Positions 22,307 through 33,900 of a DNA stretch of 64,000 nt are shown here, piece after piece. The first letter of the stretch is position 1, and each line of letters starts with the position of its first letter. The DNA is from Mesostigma viride (lineage: Eukaryota > Streptophyta > Mesostigmatophyceae > Mesostigmatales > Mesostigmataceae). A program made the position numbers and the translations under genes. The notes beneath the pieces were generated by a model. That model saw only the letters and a program-made list of their open reading frames with translations, ran no database searches and was not told the origin of the DNA. Location of the stretch: assembly GCA_009746045.1 (NCBI GenBank), contig RPFO01001310.1:62001-126000 (forward strand). The letters are read 5' to 3'.

Positions 22307-23281
22307 TTAACCCCTCAACCGTCCTCGTGCCGATTTTCGACCACGAGTTTTTCTCGTGACTGGAAATCGGCACGAGTTTGTGCGCCCTGTAGGGATCTGG
22401 CGGGAAGGTTTTTGCGGGTAAAAATAGGACCGTTGGAAAGATCTAGATCTGCTCTGTCCGTAGGACACTTGAATGACCGTATCTGACCACCGGACCAGGG
22501 TGCAAACCCTGGTCAAAGTCAACAGGGTCCCATAAACTGGTGACTCAAAATAGTCACCAGATATTTTGAGCATTATCTTGTGGGTCCCTGGGTGAAACAA
22601 GACATGTAAGTGCTTGGATGTAGTGCTTGGGTACAGTTGCACTCCCCCCTGAAATACTAGGGTGAAATCCAAGGTATACGTGGTCCATCATGCATTGGTT
22701 GTGAAGCCCGTACTTGCGGCACACGCGTAGCCGTCTCCAAGCATTTGCGGCAGTGGTTATGGCAAGTATTGGTGGCACACAGGTTGGAATAGGTGTTATC
22801 ATGCGTGTTTACCAATATTCCATGCTTACCTATCATGTCCAGGTTCAAAACTGCACTATGTAGAATGCTTGTTTTAGCCCGCAAAAAACTGGTGACTTCA
22901 ATGAGTCACCAGTTATTTTTAGCACTATCTTCTGGGTCCCTGGGGCGGTTACATTTTTTAGTGTTGGTTACCCATCCTAACTTGTTAACCTATCTACAAA
23001 ACCAACCCCAGGGTCAACTCATTGAGGATAGGGGTTTATCACGCATTGTAAGAGTGTCACCGCACACACTCACCGTACCCCCCTGAGGGGGGGGCTATTT
23101 ATAGAGCAGGGGGACCTAGTACTGGGACCACCCACTATACCCCCAGGTGGGCCCTCATATGGGTATGCTTGGTTCCCAGTATGGTCTATAAATAATAATT
23201 AGGCTGAATGGGGGCACCTGTGGCGTACTGTGCAACTGGTGACTCATCCTAGGTACGAGTCAGAGACGGTTGAGGGGTTAA
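22307..23281 (+). mobile_element. Non-autonomous piggyBac-like DNA element with TTAA ends
   Basis: The element starts TTAA then CCCCTCAACCGTC (22311-22323) and ends with the exact reverse complement GACGGTTGAGGGG (23265-23277) then TTAA. TTAA target duplication with terminal repeats starting CCC is the hallmark of the piggyBac superfamily. Inside, the motif ACTGGTGACT with GTCACCAGTTAT-like partners and GGGTCCCTGGG recurs (22538, 22888, 23232). The left end carries a subterminal hairpin (22324-22336 with 22364-22376). No transposase frame is present, so it would depend on an enzyme made elsewhere. Confidence 0.72.
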
Positions 23282-23297
23282 GGTTATTAATAAATTG

Positions 23298-23840
23298 ATT
23301 AATTAAACTTGCGCTCCCGTTGGGGAGTCGCGGAGCATTAACCCCGATGGAAGGATGGATGGATGGGTACACGCAATGCTACCGGTCTAAGCTATCTACA
23401 AAACAGTCATACTCTATATCTATGGTGCCCGCGACCCTAGGGGTCTTGTCTAGCATGCTTCCCACGTACGTGTGCAAACGCGCGGCTTCCCCACCGCAGG
23501 GGGGTTGTTGTCCTCTATGACCTGAGCCCACTTGGCCAAGGTTGTCCATCATCTTTTCCCAAATCACGGAGAGGCCTAGGCCCCCCATGTCCTCTGCGAG
23601 CTGCTCTTTGAAGGGGAGGGCCTTGCGGCGTCTAACCTGGCTGGGCAAGGCCCACGTGAGGAGGTGCCTGCCCGGCTGAGAGGGGCGCAGCCCTGCAAAG
23701 CGCCACGTGAGGTGCCGTCTACCTGATTGGTGCGAGCTAAGTGCCCTACTTAGTAGCTGCAGGCGCCGCTGCTTGATGGTACTGGTGATAAGTGGCATGC
23801 CGAGGTAGCTGTTAAGATGGCGGGCCATATCCTTGCTCAG
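23298..23840 (-). mobile_element. LINE family A 3' fragment, reverse orientation
   Basis: On the minus strand, GMPLITSTIKQRRLQLLSRA and DMGGLGLSVIWEKMMD match the C-terminus of the full LINE ORF2 (57290-57540). The fragment then runs through the same 3' untranslated region with CATCCATC and CGGGGTTAATGCTCCG words. Several frame breaks are present. It abuts the right end of the piggyBac-like element. Confidence 0.85.
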
Positions 23841-23984
23841 GTAGTCAGGTTTCCTTGATGTTGCTGGTGTGTATGTTAGTAAGAGTTGATCATGCGCTTG
23901 AGTTGATCCTCTTGAAACTTCGGCTCTTTATGATATGCCCTAAGCATGCAACGGGGTGTGCCACCCCACCATTCTCCCTTCATC

Positions 23985-24206
23985 ACGCGTGTGCAAACCC
24001 GCCGGGAGGCACGCCAGACAGCTCCCCTAGGGCAGCGTGATGTTGTTTAGATAGATGTTGTAGCTAGTGATGTTGTTTAGATAGATGTTGCAGGTAGCTG
24101 ATGTAGATAGATTAGACCGGTAGGACTGTTTGCACCCATCCATCCATCTATCGGGGTTAATGCTCCGTGCCTCCCCAACGGGAGCACGAGTCTAATTAAT
24201 TACACG
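23985..24206 (+). mobile_element. LINE family A 3' tail, forward orientation
   Basis: From GCGTGTGCAAACCCGC to TCTAATTAATTA the sequence matches the last codons and 3' untranslated region of the full LINE (57588-57800). It lies head to head with the reverse fragment on its left; both carry their own 3' tail, so they are separate insertions. Confidence 0.85.
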
Positions 24207-25394
24207 GGGTGTGGCAAGGTTGTGTCCTGTCCGGCCCCATACCTTTTCATTATCATTGTCGTGGATCACGTCATGCGCCGGGCACGTGCGCGCTTTACTG
24301 CGCCCGAGCCTGGCTTGGGCATCATTAACGAGCGCGAACACGGTGGCGGTGGCCCTGTCCTGGTTATACCGCCTGTCCGACCTGATTTATGCGGATGATA
24401 CCACCCTCATCGAGCGCCCCGAGCACATTCAGACCTGGCTGGACTGTCTGGGCTTGGAGGCGCGGGCGGTGGGGTTGGATATTAGTGTCAAAACGGAGGC
24501 GATGGTGCTCAATGGGGCAACCAGTCCCCCGCCGCTGCCGCGGCTGCTAGACGGGAAGGAGGCCGAGTTCCGTGATCGCTTCAAACTGCTGGGGAGCATG
24601 CTCCCTGACACCGCCGACGATGTGGACATCCGCATCGGCCTGGCCTGCCGGCTAGGCATCGGTCGCTCAAAACCTAGTACTGCATGGCACTCGCAGGCCC
24701 TGGGCGAGCACCGCAAGCGCATGCTCCTCAAGGTCCTGATCCTCCAGGTGCTCACCTATGGCGCCAAGGCATGGACGCTCACGGACACGCTGCATGGCTA
24801 CACGGCTGAACGGCATGGTAACCAGGATGCTCCGCCAGGCCCTGAACGTAGGGTTTTCCACGCATAGGTCATTAGAATCTTTGTACCAGGGTATGCCTCG
24901 CATTTCGGACGAGATTAGACAGCGAAGGATAGCATTCGTAGGACATCTAGCTCGCGGCAGTCAGGTAGACACCGACAGTCGGTCTGGCCGGCCCCCAGCG
25001 GCTTGGCCAGCCAGGGCGGCATGTCCTGACCTGGCCTGGCCCCATGCAAGGACATTCCTAAACGGGTAGGTAAACATGACCTACCCACAGCAGTTGTTGG
25101 CTGACCTAGTGGTCCCAGCCCCGTTTGAACATCGCATTCACTCCCTCTCTCTTCAGTTGCTTTGACTGCCCGTGCAGAACAAGAAGAGCTAGCTGTGGAA
25201 GACGATTGTCCAGGCTCACACGCCAGCGCCCCCGCCTGTGGGCTAGCCCCCTCCCCCCAAGAGGAAGGGGCGCTTTGCCGGCTGAGTAGAGTAGAGTAAC
25301 TTTCATGTATGATTATTTTTTTCTAATGAGATTAGCGTAGTACCCCGTGGCATGCCCATGCGCATGACACACAAGTACTTACTTACTTACTTAG
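24207..25394 (+). mobile_element. LINE family B 3' fragment with RT palm and ACTT tail
   Basis: It starts inside RT at the GVWQGCVLS-like segment (24207) and contains DLIYADDTTLIE (YADD box near 24390), TWLDCLGLEARAVGLDIS and the conserved KLLGSMLP. The LINE C-terminal part follows with frame breaks. The 3' end is CGTGGCATGCCCATGCGCATGACAC followed by ACTT repeats. The longest open part is 24211-24867. The 5' truncation and breaks make it inactive. Confidence 0.85.
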
Positions 25395-25527
25395 GGCGCC
25401 CTCCCTCCTTCTCACGGTGTATTTAACATGCACGGCCGGGTTGAAGGTTCAGGACGTTTTGGTACCCACGTGGTCGACGCAGTCTTGGTGATAAATTAAT
25501 TAGTGGTGGGCACGAGAGCAAGCAACC

Positions 25528-25705
25528 AATTAGTTAGTTAATTAATTAGACTCGTGCTCCCGTTGGGGAGTCATGCACGGAGCATTAACCCCGATGGATG
25601 GATGGATGGGTGCAAACAGTCCTACCGGTCTAATCTATCTACATCATGTACCTACAGCATCTATCTAAACAACATCACTAACTACATCTAAACAACATCA
25701 CGCAA
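25528..25705 (-). mobile_element. LINE family A 3' tail, reverse orientation
   Basis: The reverse complement matches the 3' untranslated region of the full LINE (57650-57812), including CATCCATCCATCGGGG and AACGGGAGCACGAGTC. Confidence 0.85.
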
Positions 25706-26243
25706 CCAATGGTTGACCGAAGGTTGTCCTCACGCAGAAGAACATTCCATCTCAAGACAGTTGAGCCCGAAGCTATCCATGCAGATCGAACGGTCAAACC
25801 GTTGCAAGTGACGTGAACTCGAGGACAACTTCCTTTGTTTATCAGTCCGAGGCCGAAGAATGTCAAGTTTTCCTTGTTATGGGTAGTGAAAGAAAGAAAT
25901 TTATATCTTGTTATACTTACAATTCTGTATTTTTCCATCCTGAATTTCTAGTTACTAGAATCCAGCTAGTCGGCGTCTCGCGAGTCCATTGCCCGATATA
26001 ACCACCTTGTCTACTGCTACATAATGGAGTCTCGGCGTGCTGCAAGCACCAGACATAATTGCAATGTAGGCGAGCAAGAGAGCGCAGCGCTCGCTCCTCC
26101 AGTTTTTTCTGTTGGCCGTACACAAGCCCATCAATGCCGCACAGAATAACCTACAATGACCTCTGTAGTGCGTTCTGGCAATTTCACGACGCCTTGACGT
26201 GGCCATGACATAACCCGCCATTGCCAGTAATTAAGCCATGCCA
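25706..26243 (+). other. Intergenic between LINE tail and BRF1 3' end
   Basis: No coding exon was recognised. On the minus strand it is the region downstream of the BRF1 stop. A TGTAA word (minus strand, 25921-25917) lies about 325 bases after the stop and could serve as a polyadenylation signal if this is a green alga; that is inference. Confidence 0.35.
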
Positions 26244-27922
26244 CTAATCATATTCATCGCCATAATCATCCTCCATGACGTCGTAGTTTAGAGAATACAC
26301 CTTGCTCGCGCCGTGAAGTTCCTGGACATCCTCCGCCTCCTCTTCCTCTTCCTCCTCCTCCTCCACCTCTTCCTCCTCCACCTCCACTTCCGGTTTCTTC
26401 GCATCCGACAGCTTGACTGCCTTTGCTGCACTCACTGCAGCTAATTCTGGAGTCTTGGCCAGTACCGCCGCCGCAGCCTCGGACACCTTGGATCCAGGGC
26501 CTGCCACGGCCGCCACCCTCGATGGCGTCGCCCTGGCAGGGACTTCATCCTCGAAGACGACCCGCCGCCGCTTGTCAACATTCGGGGTGAAGCCCCCCAC
26601 TTTGAGGGATGGCTTAATGGGTGCGGCGGCTAGGGGAGTGATCGGGACCAGTGGCTTGGCGGCTGCGTCTGCCTCCAGTGCCAGCGCCTGCGCCTTGGCC
26701 AACGCTTCTGCTTGCGCCTGCTCCAGTGCGGTCTGCCTCGCGGCGTCGCTCTGCGCCTGTGCGTGGGTGTGGGGATGAGATGTGGCCAGCAGTGCCACAT
26801 CCGAGTGCTCGAGTGATCAGAGGGTAGTGCCGAAGAAAGAGGTGCACGGACTTTGAGGCCTGTGTCAAAAAGCCCGCGCTAACCACCCTGAAGCTGTCCT
26901 ACCTCGCACATGCAAAAAGAGTCAAATGCGATTACAGGCTCATACCACACAGAAAGTCTCACGCACTGGAGGATAGACAACCACACCACAATACCTTGTG
27001 TTAGATTGGAGCCCCGCACCGAGGTGAAAGATATAGAGTAGTACTTCAGGCAAAATGAGATAGGTGACAGATGGGCAGAGGAAAACAACTCTTGGCTGGG
27101 CAGGTACGAGGCTGTCTGAGTCTGGGCTTGAGCGCTGACCATAGAGAGAGGCTATGCCATACCTGGGCCACATTGATGCACAGTATGAATAGGCATGATG
27201 ATCCCCTCACTGACCTCTCATGGTCGCTCAATGGACTATACAAGCGTCCACATGCATGGAGGCAACGCAGGGAGATAAGCGGGCCTGAGAGCTGCCTCCT
27301 GCGGCCATAGGCAAGCTGCGAGTGCAAATCTTGGTGCTTACTTAGTTAGGAACAAGCAGCAACCCAGTGACCTTCAATGGCATAGCGTGATCCCATCCTC
27401 ATACCTATGCTTCCACTCACAGATGCCCGAGTCGCACACCCTAAGCGCAAGGCCATGCCATGCCATGCCATGCCAATTGCCAAGCAGGCCAAGAGATTAT
27501 TCATGCTGCCAAAACACAGACACAGACACAGACACAGACGCAGACATAGAAATACACACACAAATGGATACCAGATACCACCATTTGCAAACCCATGGCA
27601 CCCACCTTTGCAAACCTATGACACCCACCTTTGCCAACCCACATCACACATCCATCCTTACAAACCCATGACACACCCACTGTTCCAAACCCATCACACA
27701 CCCACCTTTGCAAACCCACATGACACACCCACCGTTACAAACCCATAACCCACCTGCCTTTGCGAACCCATGACACACCCATCTTCGCAAACCCATGACA
27801 TGCTGTCGCATAAATGGCCCTGCACGCCCACCTTTGCAAAGCCCGGCTCGTTGTCGAACAGTTCCACCAGCGCCGAGTAGTTGACCTTGGAGCTCAGGTT
27901 CTTGTGTGTATGTGCATGTGTA

Positions 27923-27973
<51 letters not shown>

Positions 27974-30900
27974 GATAGAGATAGAGATAGAGATAGAGAC
28001 AGAGATAGAGATAGAGATAGAGATAGAGATAGAGATAGAGATAGAGATAGAGATAGAGATAGAGATAGAGATAGAGATAGAGATAGAGATAGAGATAGAT
28101 AGAGAGAGTGTGTAGGGGGAAGGACCACGGTGGCAAAAGCAAGGAAAAGGAGTTGCGACAGTGAGAGTAGTTGGCCTTGGGGCGGGGGTTCTGGTGGTGG
28201 TGGAGGCCGTGGTGGGAAGTGGGGGAAGGATCATGGTGGTGAATGCAATGTAAGCGCGACATGCCACCGTGAGAAATGGTCGACCTTGGGAGTTCAGGTT
28301 CCAAGGGCCAAAAGAAGAAGAGGTGATCAAGGAAAGGCAACATGTGAAAGGCAATCTGTTCACGCGAGTAAGATATTATCCTAAGCGGTGTGACCACGTG
28401 GGATATAGGGGGGCTTCATACTTCTGCTGCAGTGCTAGTAGTATGAAGCCACGCTGCGGCCTGTATATGAGCAGTCGCACTTTTGGGCGATTGCAGATCA
28501 CTGGTATTTTGCTGAACTGTCCTATGCCTGCTCGCAGAATTGTGGGCTTGTATAGATGTATACTACTTATAAACAATATAAGCTTCAATTTTCATATGAA
28601 GCGTGATCATAGACGCATGGGCACAGATCCTGGGATGGTGAGCTGCCCTGTCTGGTGATAAGGGCCCCAACCTATGAGCTCCAAAATTTAGGAGGTTACT
28701 GTCAGTTACACAAATAGCTGCAGTGCCTTACTTGTAGTGTGGAATGTGCCTTTCACCCTGAGGAAGGGATAATTCAGCACAGTCAAAGTATCGCCTGGTC
28801 GCAGTTCTAGGTGCAACACTGGACTGGGCTGAATGAGTTGTACACTGCGATGCATTTGCGAATCTTGAGCCCATTTGGCAAGAGTCCAGCTGGTCGTACT
28901 GGCCTGCGTGTAGCATTATATTATCCATTGCTTGGATAAAACAGTGGTAGCTAGCGGCGAGTGTGCCAACTGCAATACATCCATTCACGTTGTCTCAAAG
29001 TCTACCCGCCAACGGGGGTAGCACTGTTAAGCCTAACTCGCATCAACACCTTTCATCTCGCCGTCAAAATGTCTCAGTCTGCTTCCGAGGTGTCCTTCCG
29101 AGGTGTCTGGCTCCTCCCCCTGGGAGAGGGAGGAGGAATGGCAGACCGCCATGCTGCGGAGGGCGCACGATCGCCTCCGCAGGCAGCAGGCCCTGGCAAG
29201 GGCCTACATGGAGAGTGCCGCTGCCGGGGCAGAGAGGGGCGTGGCAGCCACTCGCCGTCATCATGAGGTGAGTGGCCTCGTCAAGAGGAGAGCAGCCTCG
29301 ACGAGGAGAAAGAGGCTGTCTCAGAGGAGGAGCCTGGCTAAAATGCCGAGCAGGCTTCGGGAAGGGAGTTGCCGGCAAGGCCAGCATCTCATCGGCGCCT
29401 CGTCGGGGGCGCAACGACTCGTCTACCCAGTTGACCCACAAGTTGTCGGCAAGGGCAACCATGCCCCCGCAGTCGCTGGGGCCGCATCCACTGCTTGGGA
29501 GGGCGGGGATGCCATACCGGCCTTCAGGCCCAGCTCGTCTGGCAGCACCAGGTCCAGCTCGCCAAGCGCGGAAATTGCACCCCGTCATCGCGACAGGGGG
29601 GCAGTCTCACTCCCGCTCGCCGGCGAACTCTGAAGGTGCGGGCGGCATAGGCAGGACGGTGAATGCTGCTGGCCGCAGCCCGAGGGAGAAAGGCATGTTC
29701 AAGGACATGCGGACCGACCGCCAGTGTGTCAGGCTTTGTCGGGCCAAGCACGCCCCGATCGAGGTGGTGCTGCAGCAATCATCGTACGAGACCAAGCTGC
29801 CCCCCATCTCCGACAATTACTCGGTGGAGTTGACTCCATGATTAGGGTTAGGTAGAGGTGACTTGATGATTAGGGGTAGGTGAAGTTGACTCGATGATTA
29901 GGGTTAGGTGGAGTTGACTCGATGATTAGAGTTAGGTGGAGTTGAGTCGATGATTAGGGTTAGGTGAAGTTGAGTCGATGATAAGGGCTAGGCGGAGTTG
30001 ACTCGATGATTCATGGTTAGGTGGAGTTGACTCCTGTGCTGTAAGAGGCGGAGGACCGTGCGATGGGGGAAGTGCTCTCATATGGAAGTGCGATGCGGGA
30101 AGTGATGGAGCGACGGCGCCTGAGGACTCCGGCGAGGCGGTTGCGCCATCCGGCGGACGAGCACGAATTGCAGCGCGTGCAACGAGCGGTTCCCCCTTAG
30201 TACCTGCGGCCGTTCATGCAGGATCCGGATGAGTGCGAGGAGCCTGCAAGGAAAGAGAAGGAGTATCGCGCTGTGCGAAAGGCGGAGAGGTCTGCTCGGG
30301 CTGCAGAGGATGGAAGGGCTGCGTCCAGCGAGGCAGTGACAGCGAGCCGGAGCAGGAGCCCGACTCCCCCTTCTTGTTGAGTCGGGCTCCCCTGATGAGG
30401 GCCAAGGGGGAGGCGGCTGAAGCCCGGGTGAAAGCGAAGGCCAAGGAAACCAGCCAGCTGTGCCATGTCCTGCACGCGGCGGTCGATGATTGCCGTTGCT
30501 CAGAGGAGGGCGAGCAGGGTACAGGAGGGAATGGCACAGGCGCGGATACCCCAGGATGGAGGTGGAGGTGGAGGTGGAGGTGGAGGTGGAGGTGGAGGTG
30601 GAGGTGGAGGTGGAGGTGGAGGTGGAGGTGGAGGTGGAGGTGGAGGTGGAGGTGGAGGTGGAGGTGGAGGTGTAGGTGTAGGTGTAGGTGTAGGTGTAGG
30701 TGTAGGTGTAGGTGTAGGTGTAGGTGTAGGTGTAGGTGTAGGTGTAGGTGTAGGTGTAGGTGTAGCTGTAGGTGTAGGTGGAGGTGTAGGTGGAGGTGGA
30801 GCTGGAGGTGGAGCTGGAGGTCGCTGGCCCGCAGTGGCTGGCAACGCTACAAACGTGGCCCCTGTTGTCCCCCCTCCCTTTCCCACTAACCTTCAGAACC

Positions 30901-33900
30901 TTGGCGAGCATCTGTGCCTGTTTGTAAGTATTCCTTGCCTCGGCAACAATACTAGTACACGCATCCAAGTACACGCATCCCCCCCCGCCATCCCCCCTTA
31001 CCTTCGTGGGATCATCTATACATTCTCTTAAACGTAGTTATTATCAGTAGTATTATATTTGCCCCCCCCCTTTCCTCACTTCTTGGCGAGCATCTGGGAT
31101 CATCTATACGTGCTTAACCTTCCTAATTAGTAGTATTAATATATGGGCCGCCCCCCTTTCTACTCCCCCCCTCCCCCCCCCTTGTACCTTCTTGGCGAGC
31201 ATCTGCGACGCGGCGGCCGCCACAGACGATGCGGGCGTGGACGCGTTGGCACCTGCAGCCTTCCGCTTACGCTCCTGGTGACACGTCCAAGGCGAGAGTA
31301 CAACAGATATAGCGCATGAAGGCAACACAGCAATTCAAGGGATACCGTATAGGGGCAAGAGGATCTCGTCGGCTCAGGAGTAGGTGTGCGGCTGTAAGGG
31401 CTTACGTTTCTAGTATTACTATTAGTACCAACGACATTCTTGACAAGGCATGGCTCAGCATGCAACCCCAGCTTGGGAGGCGCATGAAAAGAGACGTGCC
31501 CTTGTAAGTCTGCATGTGGCCCCCCTCGCCTTGTCCAGGCGCCTAAGGTGTCGCTGCCTTTGTTTGTGGCTCAGCTTGTGCAGGCGCCTATATCATGCTC
31601 CCCTCACCGCCCCCCCCCCCTTATGCATGCGCACAAAATTGTATTCAGCCACGCCCCCTCACCTTGTGCAGGCGCACCACCGCGGCTGCCGCCAGCTCGG
31701 CTGCCTGCGCGGTGCTGTCCATGGCCGCTCCATCATTGCCCATGCTGGCCTGTCGCAGCGCCGCCTGTGCCGCCTCGGATGCAGCGATGGCTGCTTCCTT
31801 GGCCGCTAGGTTCTGGTGGGGGGATGGGGTTGGTGCGTGCAGGGTGGGGGGCTCCATACGGCATTGGGTAGGGAAAATAGAGCATTGGCATGGGTACGAT
31901 GTGGCAATGCCTTTTTCTCAAAGCTAGATTTGATGCTTTTTTTTGCAGCTAGGATCTAGTTAGGGGTGGTTGGAGGTCGATGATTGGTTGATTGGTTTGT
32001 TTGCTTTGCTTTGCTTTGGATTCATGATTCCTTGCACAAACAGAAACTATGTAGTGGACAACACAGCCGAACCATACTTCGCACAGCCAGCATGGCTAAC
32101 CATACCCTGAGCAGTAGACCCCATCTATCACAAGCAAAGCCTTCCGCGTCCTTCCTCCCCAACCATAGATCTTAGCCGCTAGTTTCCTTACCCAAATGTT
32201 TCCAGCCCTCTTCTCCCCCTCCCCCTTCCTCCACCCCGCCTTCGCTGCAGGGCGCAGGCGCCGACCTTACCCCCACAACCCCATCCCTATGCACGCACAA
32301 GCAAAAGCAAAAGCAAAAGCTAAACAACCCAGTGTAAGAAATGCAAGGCTAGATAAACTTGTGTGAATGGAAAAAAGGTAGACGGTTAGAGGGTTAGATT
32401 GCGACTAACGGACAAATGCCCAGTCGTCCCCACCAGACGAATACGAGACCAACACATGCAACTGGACCCTCCCCCCGGTTCCCCACCCCTCCTACCAGTT
32501 CCCGCCCTCCCCAACCCCACCCTCTACCCACCTCCAGGTAGTCTCGGTTCATGGACGACCAGATGACCGTCTTGAGCTCCACCTCCTGGTGGCTGTTGAT
32601 GTAGTCGTCCAACTGGCCGGTGGCGGGAGGGGGTCATGTGATGCGATTAATTAGGAACTTAAACTCCGTTGGGAGTATATGTAGCACATAGCCCAGAGAA
32701 GGGGCATGTGATGCGATGGTGATGAAATTGCGATGGGAGGGGACCGTCGTGTCATGCGATGCACGCCATGGTACCAAGTCAGTCATGCCATGGTGACGTC
32801 GTGCAGTGGTGGTGGAAGCCGTGGTGGTCACATGGTTGCAGGGCATGCAGGGCTTGCGACGCGGGGGGAGATGTGCGTCGTGAGTGGCAAAAGAAAGGAA
32901 ATTATCATACTGTCCATACGCATGAGTTTAACCCATGGACAGCGATACGACGTGGACAGCTGCTCCCTCACATGGCCGTTACTTGGTGGGTCACGCGTTG
33001 GTCACGCGTCAACCGCGACACGGCGACAGTCGTGCGACGCTCGGCGAAAAAAGCACACGTCGTACACCCTTACGTACACAAAAACGGTGGCATGTGAGCG
33101 ATGCCAGAAACATCCAACACACAACCCCGGGTCACTTCAAGTGAATCACATGATGGAGCAAGACTCGTGGCTACCATGCAGGCAACGGCGGTGAGCATAA
33201 ACCAAAAGGTGCCACGGCATCAGCAGAAGAGATGATCATGGAGAAATGATCAGGATAATGAAGTACCCCACGGTATCAGCAGAAGAGATGATCATGAAGA
33301 AATGATCAGGATAATGAAGAAGTAGCCCACGGTATCAGCAGAAGAGATGATCATGGAGAAATGATCAGGATAATGAAGAAGTACCCCACGGTATCAGCAG
33401 AAGAGATGATCATGAAGAAATGATCAGGATAATGAAGTACCCCACGGTATCAGCAGAAGAGATGATCATGGAGAAATGATCAGGATAATGAAGAAGTACC
33501 CCACGGTATCAGCAGAAGAGATGATCATGGAGAAATGATCAGGATAATGAAGAAGTACCCCACGGTATCAGCAGAAGAGATGATCATGGAGAAATGATCA
33601 GGATAATGAAGAAGTACCCCACGGTATCAGCAGAAGAGATGATCATGAAGAAATGATCAGGATAATGAAGAAGTACCCCACGGTATCAGCAGAAGAGATG
33701 ATCATGGAGAAATGATCAGGATAATGAAGAAGTAGCCCACGGTATCATAAGAATTGGCATTGCACTGCCGTACAACCATTGCCATACGGCAAGGGCAGCA
33801 TGGACAGGGGATGGCACTTGCCTCACAAAGCAGAAATCGGCAGCTACAACACTCTGAAGGCACAACCGTACAGGAGACATGGCCATACACAAAGGCACCA

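Noticed and set aside
23298..24206. Single LINE with 5' inversion (twin priming)
   Set aside because: Both oppositely oriented pieces carry the same 3' tail, so they must be two insertions.
29842..30030. Telomere-like TTAGGG
   Set aside because: The motif occurs once per longer 27-28-bp unit and not as consecutive TTAGGG repeats.
30465..31031. Poly-Gly, poly-Trp/Arg and poly-Thr/Ser frames
   Set aside because: Translation of the GGTGGA and GGTGTA hexamers.
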